A stretch of DNA of 64,000 nucleotides from positions 496,001-560,000 of the forward strand of contig NZ_SDIC01000001.1 of NCBI RefSeq assembly GCF_004116405.1, given 5' to 3'. Numbering within the stretch: position 1 is the stretch's first letter; every line of letters starts with the position of its first letter. The DNA is from Halegenticoccus tardaugens. GTDB lineage: Archaea > Halobacteriota > Halobacteria > Halobacteriales > Haloferacaceae. Positions 16,739-24,894 of this stretch are shown here, piece after piece. The position numbers and the translations under genes are program-made. Below the pieces are notes generated by a model. It was not told where the DNA came from and searched no databases. It worked only from the letters and a program-made list of their open reading frames with translations.

Positions 16739-17857
16739 CTACTCGTCACGGAGAAACGCCGCGTCGCCGTACGTCTCCCGGAGATCGCGCAAATGATCCC
16801 GTTGGTCGCGGATCTCGTCCGTCGGCTCGTCGAACGCGTGCTCGAACATCGCGTCCGGATCCGCCTCGTGCCCCTCGATCCGGTCGATCGCGCGCGCGAG
16901 CGTCCCCTCGATCTCGTCTTCGATCGCGGCGACGCGCTCGTCGTCGAGCCGACCCGTCTCGCGCAGGAAGGTCTCGAACCGGGAGATCGGATCGCGCCGC
17001 CGCCAGCGTTCGACCTCCCTCTCGTCGCGGTACGCGGTCGGGTCGTCGGCGGTGGTGTGCGCGCCGAAGCGGTACTGGACCGCCTCGACGAGCGTCGGCC
17101 GGCGCTCGGACTCGTCCGGGTTCAGCGCCTTCTCGCGGGCGGCTCGGACGACGACGTACGTCGCGAGCGGGTCCATCCCGTCGACCCGCGTTCCCTCGAA
17201 CCCGTAGGCGTCGGCCTTTTGCGCGAAGGTTTCGCTCGCGGTCTGTCGGTCCGCTGGCGTCGAGATGGCCCACCCGTTGTTGTTGCAGACGAACACGGCG
17301 GGCACGTCGAAGACGCCCGCGACGTTCATCGCCTCGTGGAAGTCGCCCTCGCTCGTCGCGCCGTCGCCGAAGTGCGCGAGCGCGACGCGGCCGTCCCCTT
17401 CGAGCTTCGCCGCCCACGCCATCCCGACCGCGTGCGGGAGGTGGTCGCCGATGGTGATGTTGAGCGGGAGCACGCCGAGGTCCGCGAGCGCCTCGTTGCC
17501 GCGTTCGTGACCGGCCCAGTAGAGCAGGTACTCCCACGGGAACCCACGCGCGACGACCGCGCCGTGTTCGCGGTACTGGTACGAGACGAGGTCGTCGTCC
17601 GCGAGGGCGTACGTCGAACCGATCTGCGAGCCCTCCTGCCCCGCGAGCGACGAATAGGTCCCGATGCGACCCTGCCGCTGGAGCGCGATCGCGCGCTCGT
17701 CGAACCGCCGGCAAAAGCGCACGTCGCGGTACATCGATCGTAACGTCTCGTCGCCGACGTCCGGTACGAGTTCGGGCGCGACGACCGTTCCGTCGGCGTC
17801 GAGAATCCGTACCGGCTCTTCCGTCCCGTTCGCCAGCAGGTCGCGTTCCCCGGACAT
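16739..17857 (-). CDS. pdhA: 2-oxoacid dehydrogenase E1 component, alpha subunit
   Basis: A 372-residue TPP-dependent E1 alpha subunit of a pyruvate or branched-chain 2-oxoacid dehydrogenase. The substrate-channel and phosphorylation-loop regions (RQGRIGTYSSLAGQEG, YQYREHGA) and the TPP/Mg motif starting HFGDGATSEGDFHEAMN and ending in CNNNGWAIST are complete. These enzymes need a beta subunit, E2 and E3, but no such genes are adjacent: the neighbours are eIF-1A and a small protein of unknown function. It may pair with a beta subunit elsewhere on the genome. Choosing between pyruvate and branched-chain substrates is not possible here. Confidence 0.88.
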   Translation of the reverse strand: MSGERDLLANGTEEPVRILDADGTVVAPELVPDVGDETLRSMYRDVRFCRRFDERAIALQRQGRIGTYSSLAGQEGSQIGSTYALADDDLVSYQYREHGAVVARGFPWEYLLYWAGHERGNEALADLGVLPLNITIGDHLPHAVGMAWAAKLEGDGRVALAHFGDGATSEGDFHEAMNVAGVFDVPAVFVCNNNGWAISTPADRQTASETFAQKADAYGFEGTRVDGMDPLATYVVVRAAREKALNPDESERRPTLVEAVQYRFGAHTTADDPTAYRDEREVERWRRRDPISRFETFLRETGRLDDERVAAIEDEIEGTLARAIDRIEGHEADPDAMFEHAFDEPTDEIRDQRDHLRDLRETYGDAAFLRDE

Positions 17858-18059
17858 GTCGTTCGATCAGTAGAGGTTCGAGCGGGCACATGAAACGTGG
17901 GGACGGACCGTCGGCGTTTCGGCCCCGAACGACGCGGTCGACGAGACCGAGGCGCCGCCGATCGGACGGACCGCGTTCGGTCCGCAGTACCGGACGCAGT
18001 TCGGTCCGCCGGTCCGCCGTACCGGACGCGGAAGCGGAGGCCGGTTCGGCTCTCGGCGG

Positions 18060-18482
18060 CTACTCTTCGTCCTCCTCGCTTTCGACCTCGATGATCACCG
18101 CGTCCTCGGCACCGCCGTCGGGCGCTTCCGCGATCGATTCGAGCGCGTTCAGCACCGCGTCCGGGTCCGCCCGCCGGAGCGCGGTTCGGAAGACGAGCGC
18201 GCCGACCTGCCCGGCGATCTCCCGGCCGAGGATCCCGGCCAGTCCGCCGCCGGCCACCTGATGGACCATCCGCTGGGCGACGACGCGACCGGCGGGGCGT
18301 CCAAGCGCCTCGCCGAGGCGCTCCCGATCGACCGCCCGCTCGTACGCCTCTCCCACCCGCAGCGCCTCGAAGTCCACCGCCTCCAGAATCTCCTCTGCCA
18401 CCTGCACCACGAACAGCGCGTTCAGGCTGGATTCGACGCGTTTCAGCGCCTCGTCGGCGTCGGACGGCTCGAACGTCACCAT
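18060..18482 (-). CDS. Small-residue-zipper protein of unknown function
   Basis: A 140-residue protein, start at ATG 18482 with a GGAGG Shine-Dalgarno about 10 nt upstream. It has an N-terminal helical part (PSDADEALKRVESSLNALF), then a stretch with small residues four apart: G57, G61, G65, A69, and again A82, G86, A90, G94 in LAGILGREIAGQVGALV. The C-terminus is acidic (EVESEEDEE). The zipper part resembles the larger acidic protein at 23762-24853 (compare LGEALGR and LGREI in both). Helix packing or membrane association is likely; function is unknown. Confidence 0.65.
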   Translation of the reverse strand: MVTFEPSDADEALKRVESSLNALFVVQVAEEILEAVDFEALRVGEAYERAVDRERLGEALGRPAGRVVAQRMVHQVAGGGLAGILGREIAGQVGALVFRTALRRADPDAVLNALESIAEAPDGGAEDAVIIEVESEEDEE

Positions 18483-18702
18483 CGGCGTTTCCCCTCCGAT
18501 CTCTCCGTTCTCCCTCGACGCGTCGCGTGATTCATGCGGCGTCGCTAGCCGACGATCACGAATAAGGGTGCGGCCGGTATTCACAAGCCGCGGAGCGGAG
18601 CTTTTCGGACCTGCGATCGCGCCGGCGAGACGTCGGCGTCGCGAACGGCGTCCACGCCGTTCGCGTCGAGAGCCTTCGGCCGGCGAGTCCGCGGAGACGC
18701 GC

Positions 18703-19323
18703 TCACCTCCCGCTCGCGCGACCCTCGTCGCCGACGTACCGATCCGCCGCCTCTCGGAGCGACCCCGCGGATCGCTTTCCCCCGTCGAGTCGGGTCTGGT
18801 GATCGGCGATCATCTCCCGCACCTCCGGAGGGTACGTCGTGTACGCGGCGATCGGCTCGTACAGCCCGATCGTGTCGTGGAGCCGTTCGTCGGCCGGATC
18901 GGCCCGGTACGCGATGAGCGCCGCGGCGAAGGGCAGGAGCGTGAACAGGTAGATCGCCATCCACACCAGCGCGATCCCGACGAGGAGGGTCAGCGGCAGT
19001 TCGACGCTCCCGAGGAGGACGAACACGGCGAGAAAGAGACACGCCGACGCGCCGCCGGCCGACACGAACGCCCACCGGCGCAGTTCCGGTCCCCGGCCGA
19101 GCGACCGGATGGGGACCGACTCGGAGTACTGGAGGATGACCTGCAGGGCGATGGCGAGCGCGGGGAGCAACAGCGCGACGAGTTCGAGCACCGTCAACAC
19201 GACGTCGATCCGCTCGTGGTCGAGCGGGATGCCGCCCTCAATCACCATCCCTCTGAGCGCGATCAGCAACGCCGCCGGAACCAGCGCGATCAGCCACCGC
19301 TTCGGAATTTTCGGACCTCTCAT
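18703..19323 (-). CDS. Membrane protein of unknown function
   Basis: A 206-residue protein with about four or five hydrophobic helices (about 9-28, 39-62, 83-105, 110-140) and a soluble C-terminal tail of about 60 residues (ADERLHDTIGLYEPIAAYTT). The start is the ATG at 19323, since GGTGATC, a match to the 16S rRNA 3' end, lies just upstream, and a TATA-like AGATATAG at 19360-19367 places the transcript start between the upstream GTGs and this ATG. I do not recognise a family. It lies between two other minus-strand genes with gaps, so an operon is unclear. Confidence 0.65.
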   Translation of the reverse strand: MRGPKIPKRWLIALVPAALLIALRGMVIEGGIPLDHERIDVVLTVLELVALLLPALAIALQVILQYSESVPIRSLGRGPELRRWAFVSAGGASACLFLAVFVLLGSVELPLTLLVGIALVWMAIYLFTLLPFAAALIAYRADPADERLHDTIGLYEPIAAYTTYPPEVREMIADHQTRLDGGKRSAGSLREAADRYVGDEGRASGR

Positions 19324-19413
19324 CTCGATCACCCTGCACGTCACTACCACGTCGACGGCTATATCTTGGCGGGCGGACGGCGGGGTTCGGACCCCGCCGT
19401 CGGCGTCGCGCTC

Positions 19414-19803
19414 TCAGTACCGCGTGGCCGTCGCCGAGCCGATGTCGATTCGGACGAGCACGTTCTCCGGATACGCGTCCTCGTCGGCCCCGTACTTCGC
19501 GTTGATTCGACGGGTGGCCTCCCGCGTCTCCGCCTCGTCTTCGACGACGGACGCGGTCCCCTGCAGCGCGACCATCCACTCGGTTCGCCCCCCGACGTCC
19601 GCCTGAACCGAGACGGCGACCCGCGGGTTCTCCCGCAGGTTCGCCAGCTTCCGCCCCCCGGTGAGGACTTCGAGCGTTCCGTCGGCGTAGCGGTACCACA
19701 CGGGCGCGACGTGGGGGCGGTCGTCGACCGACGTCGCCAGGTGAGCCATGACTCGCCCGTCCGTGAGCAGTTCTTCCACCTCCGGGGGGACGGCGTCCGA
19801 CAT
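19414..19803 (-). CDS. Pyridoxamine 5'-phosphate oxidase-like FMN/F420-binding protein
   Basis: A 129-residue split-barrel flavin-binding protein of the PPOX group. The diagnostic pattern is VMAHLATSVDDRPHVAPVWY followed by GTLEVLTGGRKLANLRENPR and RTEWMVALQGTASVVED. Such haloarchaeal proteins bind FMN or F420 and act as oxidoreductases on unknown substrates. The start is the ATG at 19803; the frame stays open upstream to 20121 but that part is arginine/proline-rich and unlike the family. A second PPOX-type protein is encoded at 54434-54946; the two are only distantly alike. Confidence 0.82.
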   Translation of the reverse strand: MSDAVPPEVEELLTDGRVMAHLATSVDDRPHVAPVWYRYADGTLEVLTGGRKLANLRENPRVAVSVQADVGGRTEWMVALQGTASVVEDEAETREATRRINAKYGADEDAYPENVLVRIDIGSATATRY

Positions 19804-20186
19804 GGCCGAACCGTGGCGCCGCCGGACGAAAAGGATTGTCGCCGCCGCACGCCGACGGCCGATCGTCGGCCGACCGAAAGAGGGTGCCTCTGAGAGCTGT
19901 CGCGCGACGGTCGACGGTCGCGTGAACGCCTCGCTCGATCCGCTTTGCGGCGACGACGGTCGCCCGCGCTGCCCGTTGCGCCGCCCGCGCGGACGGGACG
20001 GCCTGGCCCGCGATGCGTCCCGGCCTGCGGCGATCGCGACCGACGCCGCCTTCCTTCCCGGCGGTTCGACGTAGCCGCGGAATCGAGTTGGGCGTGTCCC
20101 TTCACCTGTGAAGGCGCTCATATACCTCCCGCTGATCGAACGGGAGAGGGGCTACAACGACCGCGAAGCGGCGTCGCGTGGGAAAC
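19804..20186. other. Gene-free stretch
   Basis: These 383 nt contain no protein that I can support. The minus-strand frame of the PPOX gene is open through it from an ATG at 20121, but the translation is Arg/Pro/Ser-rich. A TATA-like CATATACC lies at 20121-20128, and the segment 20099-20117 has CACCTGTGAAGG followed by GCGCTC. No repeats or stable long stems stand out. Confidence 0.4.
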
Positions 20187-20846
20187 TCAGCTCGGAACCG
20201 CGTGCCTCGTGATGCCGGTGTGTTCGAGCAGCGCCGCCTGTCCTCGGCGGAGGCGTCCCGCGACCGCGCGCGGGGAGATACCGAGCACCCCGGCGAGCTC
20301 TTCGAGCGTCGCCCCCCGGGGTTCGTCGAAGTAGCCTTCCCTGTGTGCGACCGCCAGCGCTTCGCGCTGTTCCCGCGTCAGTCCGTAGTGTCGATCCGCC
20401 GGCCGCTCCGTCGACTCCGAGAGCCGAACCAGCTCGATCGGCACCCCGTTGTCGAGACAGAAGCGCTTGAACGCGGTCGCGGATTCCGACCGGGCGAACC
20501 GCACCTCGAACGTCCACTCCACGCAGGTCGCGCCCGCCTCCAGGATCGTCCCGTCGGTTTCGACGAGCCCCCGGAGCGTCCCGGCCGCGTCGCGGTTCCA
20601 CTCGGCGTTGTACAGCGCCCCCCCGTCCACCCGATCGACGGCCGCGAGCCGGTCGATCGCGGGCTCCTCGCGCGCCGCCGCCTCGAACCCGTCCGTGTCC
20701 GGCCCCCACACCCAGAAGAAGGGCATCACGGTGTCGTTCGTCGGGATGACGCGATCGAGTTCGAGGCTCATCTCCGGATTCTCCCCGAGCGATCTCCCGA
20801 GCGCGCACGCCTGCGCCGGGACGGTAAACGTGACGACGACGCTCAT
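20187..20846 (-). CDS. Bat-like helix-turn-helix regulator (HTH-10 family)
   Basis: A 219-residue regulator of the bacterio-opsin-activator type common in haloarchaea. The N-terminal ~150 residues are a sensor-like domain with the usual VTFTVPAQACALGRSL opening; the C-terminal HTH includes YGLTREQREALAVAHREGYF and ATLEELAGVLGISPRAVAGR, and ends in a short helix. It starts at the ATG at 20846, since a CATATACCAC box sits 27 nt upstream. It lies 30 nt downstream of the beta-helix lipoprotein gene's stop, same strand; the promoter box overlaps that stop region, so it may be transcribed separately. Confidence 0.87.
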   Translation of the reverse strand: MSVVVTFTVPAQACALGRSLGENPEMSLELDRVIPTNDTVMPFFWVWGPDTDGFEAAAREEPAIDRLAAVDRVDGGALYNAEWNRDAAGTLRGLVETDGTILEAGATCVEWTFEVRFARSESATAFKRFCLDNGVPIELVRLSESTERPADRHYGLTREQREALAVAHREGYFDEPRGATLEELAGVLGISPRAVAGRLRRGQAALLEHTGITRHAVPS

Positions 20847-20876
20847 GGTCGATACAACGGTGCCGAGCATATACCA

Positions 20877-21986
20877 CTATCCCCCGCGCGTCGACCCGCC
20901 GTTCGATTCGTCGTCGGAACCGCCGCTCGCCCCGGCGATCCCCGCGCGTTCGTTCCCCCGGACGACGTTGTTCGACAGCGCGGCGTCGCCGGAGTCGATG
21001 AGGCTGATCCCCTGTCCGTTGTCCGTGACGGTGTTGTTCGCGATCCGGTTGCCGGCGCTCGAGATGAGCAGGATGCCCTGCGCCCGGTTTTCGGAGGCGG
21101 TGTTGTTCTCGATCGCGTTGCCCGGGCTGAAGTGCAGCCGCACGCCGACCTGGTTCTCGGTCGCGGCGTTGCCGGCGATGGTGTTGTTCCCCGACCCGTC
21201 CATGAGCACGATCCCGTAGAAGCGATTCGAGACCTCGTTGTCCGCGACGACGGTGTCGTTCGCCGCGGAGAGCCACACGCCGCCGATCCGGTTGCCCGTC
21301 GCCGCGGTGCCGCGGACCTCGTTCCCGTCGGCGGCGATGAGCGCGACGCCCATCTCGTTGCCCCGGGCGACGTTGTCGACGAGGCGGTTGTCCGTCGCGC
21401 CGCCGACGAGGTGGACGCCGAACAGCGTGTTGCCCGCCGCGGTGTTGTTCACGAGCCGGTTGCCGTCGCTGGCGTCGGCCAACGAGATCCCGTGGACGGC
21501 GTTCTCGCGCGCGGCGTTGTCCGCGAGGACGTTGCCGCTCGATCGCACGAGGAAGGTCCCGATCCGGTTGTCCTCGGTCGTCGTCCCCTCGATTCGGCCG
21601 TCGGTCACCGAGACGTACCGGATGCCGTCGTCCCAGCCCGAGACCGCGACGTTCCGCACGGTCACGTTCTCGACGCGGTCGCCGCCGCCCCCGGCGATGA
21701 CGCCGGCGGTGCCGAACTCGCCGACGCCGTCGACGGCGTGGCCGCCGCCGTCGAAGGTCACGTCGCTCGACTTGATTCGGATGCACTGGTCGGCCCCCGC
21801 GTCGGTGATGTCCCCGGCCAGCTCGTACCGACCCGGCTCCGTGATCGTCGTACAGGAGTCGACCCGGTTCGCGTCGGACGCGTTCGTCTCCGGGCCGTCC
21901 CCGTCCGGCGGGACGACGGCGCTACACCCGGCCAGTACGACCAGGACGCACGTCGCGACGACCGCGAGGTGACGATCGGCTCGCAT
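20877..21986 (-). CDS. Surface lipoprotein with NosD-like parallel beta-helix
   Basis: A 369-residue exported protein. A Sec-type signal with lipobox (VLVVLAGCSA, cysteine at about 21) is followed by a linker and a cap domain: CTTITEPGRYELAGDIT then CIRIKSSDVTFDGGGHAVDG. From about 100 to 350 come repeated ~23-residue coils with N-rich ladders (DGNRLVNNTAAGNTLFGVHL and relatives), the parallel beta-helix pattern of NosD/PbH1 proteins. Such proteins bind or process carbohydrates or act as surface adhesins. The C-terminus is Gly/Ser/Asp-rich. It shares its cap with the products at 32336-32854 and 36658-37977. Confidence 0.85.
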   Translation of the reverse strand: MRADRHLAVVATCVLVVLAGCSAVVPPDGDGPETNASDANRVDSCTTITEPGRYELAGDITDAGADQCIRIKSSDVTFDGGGHAVDGVGEFGTAGVIAGGGGDRVENVTVRNVAVSGWDDGIRYVSVTDGRIEGTTTEDNRIGTFLVRSSGNVLADNAARENAVHGISLADASDGNRLVNNTAAGNTLFGVHLVGGATDNRLVDNVARGNEMGVALIAADGNEVRGTAATGNRIGGVWLSAANDTVVADNEVSNRFYGIVLMDGSGNNTIAGNAATENQVGVRLHFSPGNAIENNTASENRAQGILLISSAGNRIANNTVTDNGQGISLIDSGDAALSNNVVRGNERAGIAGASGGSDDESNGGSTRGG

Positions 21987-22133
21987 GCGTGACCGTTCGA
22001 CGACCCGCCTCTTGGTAGTTCGCGTCGGTGGCGAGCGTCACTTCCCGTCGAAAACGTCCGTTACCGCCATCGGCCATCTCGCGTCAACTCCCGCAACCGT
22101 GCCTTCACGGTCCCGGCGCCCGTAGCCGAACAC

Positions 22134-22967
22134 ATGCCCGCGATACCGACGGCGGACGGCGACTGCTCACTCCACTACCGGGCGCGCGGCGACGGCCAGC
22201 CGCTCGTGTTCGTCCACGGCGGGTGGCTGAACGGGGAGATGTGGGACGCGCAGGTCGAGCACTTCTCGGATCGCTACCGGGTCGTCGCGGTCGACCTCGC
22301 CGGCCACGGGGAAACCGACACCGCCGCGCGGGACGACTACTCGGTCGGAGCCGCCGCGGACGATCTGGCGACGCTGGTCGCCGAACTCGACCTCGACGCA
22401 CCCGTCCTCTGCGGGCTCTCGCTCGGGAGCCTCGTCGTCCAGGCGTACGCCGCCGATCGGCCCGAAGCGGTCGCCGGGGCGATCCTCTGCGGCACCATGC
22501 GGACGTTCCCCCCGATTCCGATCACGCCGCTCCAGCAGCGGTTTCTCTTCCCCAAACCATCGATCCACGCCGCCATCCGGACGTTCGGCCCCGGCGCGTA
22601 CTTCCGCGGCCTCCTCGGGGGCATCCGCAGCGTGGAGGGCGGACGCTGGCTCGCGCTCGACGACGACGCGCGGGCGTACGCGCTGGCGCAGGTCGACCGC
22701 TTCTCCACCGAGGAGTTCATCAAGGTGTTCGACGCCCTCTACGAGTTCGAGCCCCGCGACCTCTCCGCGCTCTCCGCGCCGACGCTGCTGCTCCACGGCG
22801 ACCGCGAGGCGAGCACGCTCGTCGCCCAGACCGGCCAGCTCGAACGGTCGCTTCCGAACGCGTCGCGGACGACGGTGGCCGACGCGGCGCACCTCGCGAA
22901 CATGGACAACCCGACCGGGTTCAACGCCGCGCTCGACGACTTTCTCGCCGATCACGCGAGCCGCTGA
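22134..22967 (+). CDS. Alpha/beta hydrolase
   Basis: A 277-residue hydrolase of the alpha/beta fold. The oxyanion region is FVHGGWLNGEMW, the nucleophile elbow is CGLSLGSLVVQ (Ser near 102), an acid lies in LLLHGDREAST (near 227), and the histidine is in VADAAHLANMDNP (near 252). The set is complete, so the enzyme should be active; the substrate is unknown, with esterase or lactonase-type activity likely. Its last 16 nt overlap the 3' end of the convergent SDR remnant. A promoter box is not clear. Confidence 0.88.
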   Translation: MPAIPTADGDCSLHYRARGDGQPLVFVHGGWLNGEMWDAQVEHFSDRYRVVAVDLAGHGETDTAARDDYSVGAAADDLATLVAELDLDAPVLCGLSLGSLVVQAYAADRPEAVAGAILCGTMRTFPPIPITPLQQRFLFPKPSIHAAIRTFGPGAYFRGLLGGIRSVEGGRWLALDDDARAYALAQVDRFSTEEFIKVFDALYEFEPRDLSALSAPTLLLHGDREASTLVAQTGQLERSLPNASRTTVADAAHLANMDNPTGFNAALDDFLADHASR

Positions 22968-23555
22968 ACCAGCCGCAGCGCCCGGTCACGGACCGTCGTC
23001 GGGGCGAGTCGATCGAGCAGCAGCGCCGCCCCGTAGGGGCTGGACCGGTACCGGGCGTCGGGATCGGGATCGGACGCCGCCTCGACGACGACCTCGGCCA
23101 CCGCCTCCGGTCGGAGCGCGCCGGGGGCCCTGTCGATCGTTCCGCGACCGTCGTAGAGTCCGTCGAACCACTCGTAGGCTCCGGTGCGATCGAGGTTCTC
23201 GATCGTCCGGAGCGCCGTCTCCCCGAATCGCGTCTCGACCGGGCCGGGTTCGATCAGCACCACGTCGATGCCGTGTCGAGACACCTCGGCGCGGAGGGTG
23301 TCGCTCATCGCTTCGAGCGCGAACTTCGCGCCGCAGTAGGCCCCCTGTCCGAGCATCGTCGTCCGCCCGTAGACGCTCGACACGTTGACCACGGTTCCCG
23401 AACCGCGGCGCCGCATGGACGGTAGCGTCGCACGCGTGACCCGGTGCGGGCCGAAGGCGTTGACCTCGAACTGCTCTCTCAGGTGCTCGACCGGGAGCTC
23501 CTCCAGCGGTCCCAGTTGCCCGTAGCCCGCGTTGTTGACGAGACAGTCTTCCCGC
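22952..23555 (-). pseudogene. Short-chain dehydrogenase, 5' end deleted
   Basis: The frame encodes about 200 residues of an SDR from the NNAG motif onward: LVNNAGYGQLGPLEELP, the catalytic serine in VVNVSSVYGR, the YxxxK pair as YCGAKFALE, and the PG motif LIEPGPVETRFGE. The first ~75 residues of the Rossmann fold, with the TGxxxGxG cofactor loop, are missing; upstream codons are Arg-rich and unlike any SDR. Without that loop it should not bind NAD(P). The truncation point coincides with that of the KTSC remnant on the other strand. Its 3' end overlaps the hydrolase gene by 16 nt. Confidence 0.75.
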
Positions 23556-23704
23556 GCGGCGCTTCTCGAACCGAGGCGGCGGCGTGTACCGGTATCGCGA
23601 CGTCCCGCAGCGGCTCTACGAGGAGCTCTTTGAGCGCGTCGTCCCACGGCGAGTACTTCCACGAACGCGTTCGCGGGCAGTACGACTACCGGCGAATCAG
23701 GTAG
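23556..23704 (+). pseudogene. KTSC-domain protein remnant, truncated and frameshifted
   Basis: The plus strand encodes GGGVYRYRDVPQRLYEELFE in one frame and then ASSHGEYFHERVRGQYDYR in another, ending at the TAG at 23702-23704. Together these make the C-terminal two thirds of a KTSC domain, a small domain thought to bind nucleic acids. One extra base near 23633-23637 (GAG-C-GCG) breaks the frame. The N-terminal third and start codon are missing, and the loss ends where the SDR remnant begins on the other strand. Confidence 0.7.
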
Positions 23705-23761
23705 CCGTCGCTCGCCGCCCGCCTCTCGATTCTCACCCGTTCTCCGACCCGCCCTCGACGC

Positions 23762-24853
23762 TCAGGTCGCGCGCCGCCCTTCGAGTTCGTCGACCAGCCG
23801 ATCGGCGAGCGCCTGAAGCTCCTCGTCCGAGAGACCCCCGAGGTCGCCCAGCGTGTCCTCGGCCGCCTCGTCCGCGTCGCGCTCCTCGTCTCCGGAGTCG
23901 GCTTCCGCCTCCTCCGCGTCCTCGTCGCCTTCGTCGTCGCCGTCGCCGTTCCCCTCGCCCTCGGCCTCCGACTCCGGCGCTTCGTCTCCTTCCCCGCCCT
24001 CGGCGCCTTCGGATTCTGCTTCGTCGACGCCCTCCTCGTCCTCGGTTTCGGCTTCCTCGTCTTCGCCTCCGCCTCCGTCGCCGTCTTCTCCGTTCTCCGG
24101 TTCGGCTCCTTCGCCTTCGGCATCTTCGCCTTCCTCCGACTCTTCGGTTTCGGCCCCTTCACCTTCCTCCGACCCTTCGGTTTCGGCCTCCTCGTCCTCC
24201 TCCGACTCTTCGGCCTCCCGTTCCTCCGCGCCCGGCTCGTCGTCTCCGCTCTCGTCGTCGCCGCCGTCGTCCTCGATGAGGATCCGCTTCGCCTCGCGCG
24301 TGCCGGCTTCGAGCGAGTCGCGAACTCCGGCGAGTCCCGAGTCGCCTTCGTCCTCCGACTCGGCCGATTCCGTTCCGTCGAGGAAGTCGGTGAGCGCCGC
24401 GTCCTCGTCGGACGCAGCGAAGGACCGCAGCGCCCGCCCGAGCGCCTCGCCGAGTTCCCGCCCGACGATCTCGCCGATCTCGCGGCCGAGGACGGCTCCG
24501 ACCGACCGACCGGCGGACTCCAGCGCCGCCTCCCCCTCGGTCTCCTCGTCCGGCTCTCCGCCGGTCCCCCCTTCGGCGGATTCGTCGTCGCCGCCGAACG
24601 ACGACCGGACGTACGCCTGCACGCGACGGCCGACGACGGCCCCGAGTTCGCTCCCGAGGAGTTCGCCGAGCACTCGGCCGACCTGCGCGCCGGTCTCCCG
24701 TCCGAACGCCTCCCAGAACTCGGCGCTTTCTACCTCCTCGTCGAGATCGGGGCCCACCTCCCGGGCTACCCTCTCGAAATCGAATCCCGCTCGGTCGAAC
24801 GTTTCGGCGACGCTGCCTCCGTCGGTCGATCGTTCCGTGTCTTGCTGGCTCAT
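23762..24853 (-). CDS. Acidic protein with two seven-glycine zippers, downstream of gvpO
   Basis: A 363-residue protein starting at ATG 24853. Two helices carry glycine at every fourth position: G51, G55, G59, G63, G67, G71, G75 (within FGRETGAQVGRVLGELLG) and G115 to G139 (within LGREIGEIVGRELGEALG). Such glycine zippers pack helices tightly in oligomers or membranes. Residues from about 195 to 330 are an Asp/Glu/Gly/Ser low-complexity region, and the last 30 (LGGLSDEELQALADRLVDEL) look helical. It begins 41 nt after gvpO on the same strand, so co-transcription is likely. I recognise no named family. Confidence 0.7.
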   Translation of the reverse strand: MSQQDTERSTDGGSVAETFDRAGFDFERVAREVGPDLDEEVESAEFWEAFGRETGAQVGRVLGELLGSELGAVVGRRVQAYVRSSFGGDDESAEGGTGGEPDEETEGEAALESAGRSVGAVLGREIGEIVGRELGEALGRALRSFAASDEDAALTDFLDGTESAESEDEGDSGLAGVRDSLEAGTREAKRILIEDDGGDDESGDDEPGAEEREAEESEEDEEAETEGSEEGEGAETEESEEGEDAEGEGAEPENGEDGDGGGGEDEEAETEDEEGVDEAESEGAEGGEGDEAPESEAEGEGNGDGDDEGDEDAEEAEADSGDEERDADEAAEDTLGDLGGLSDEELQALADRLVDELEGRRAT

Positions 24854-24894
24854 GGTTCGGTTCCGTGCGTTCGCTCCGCCCGTCGAGTCGACCC

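Noticed and set aside
19804..20121. N-terminal extension of the PPOX-like gene up to an ATG at 20121
   Set aside because: The 106 extra residues are Arg/Pro/Ser-rich and unlike the family; the ATG at 19803 starts at the domain.
23762..24250. Possible tandem DNA repeat in the acidic region of the glycine-zipper gene
   Set aside because: The repetitiveness comes from Glu/Asp/Ser/Gly codon runs and has no fixed DNA period.
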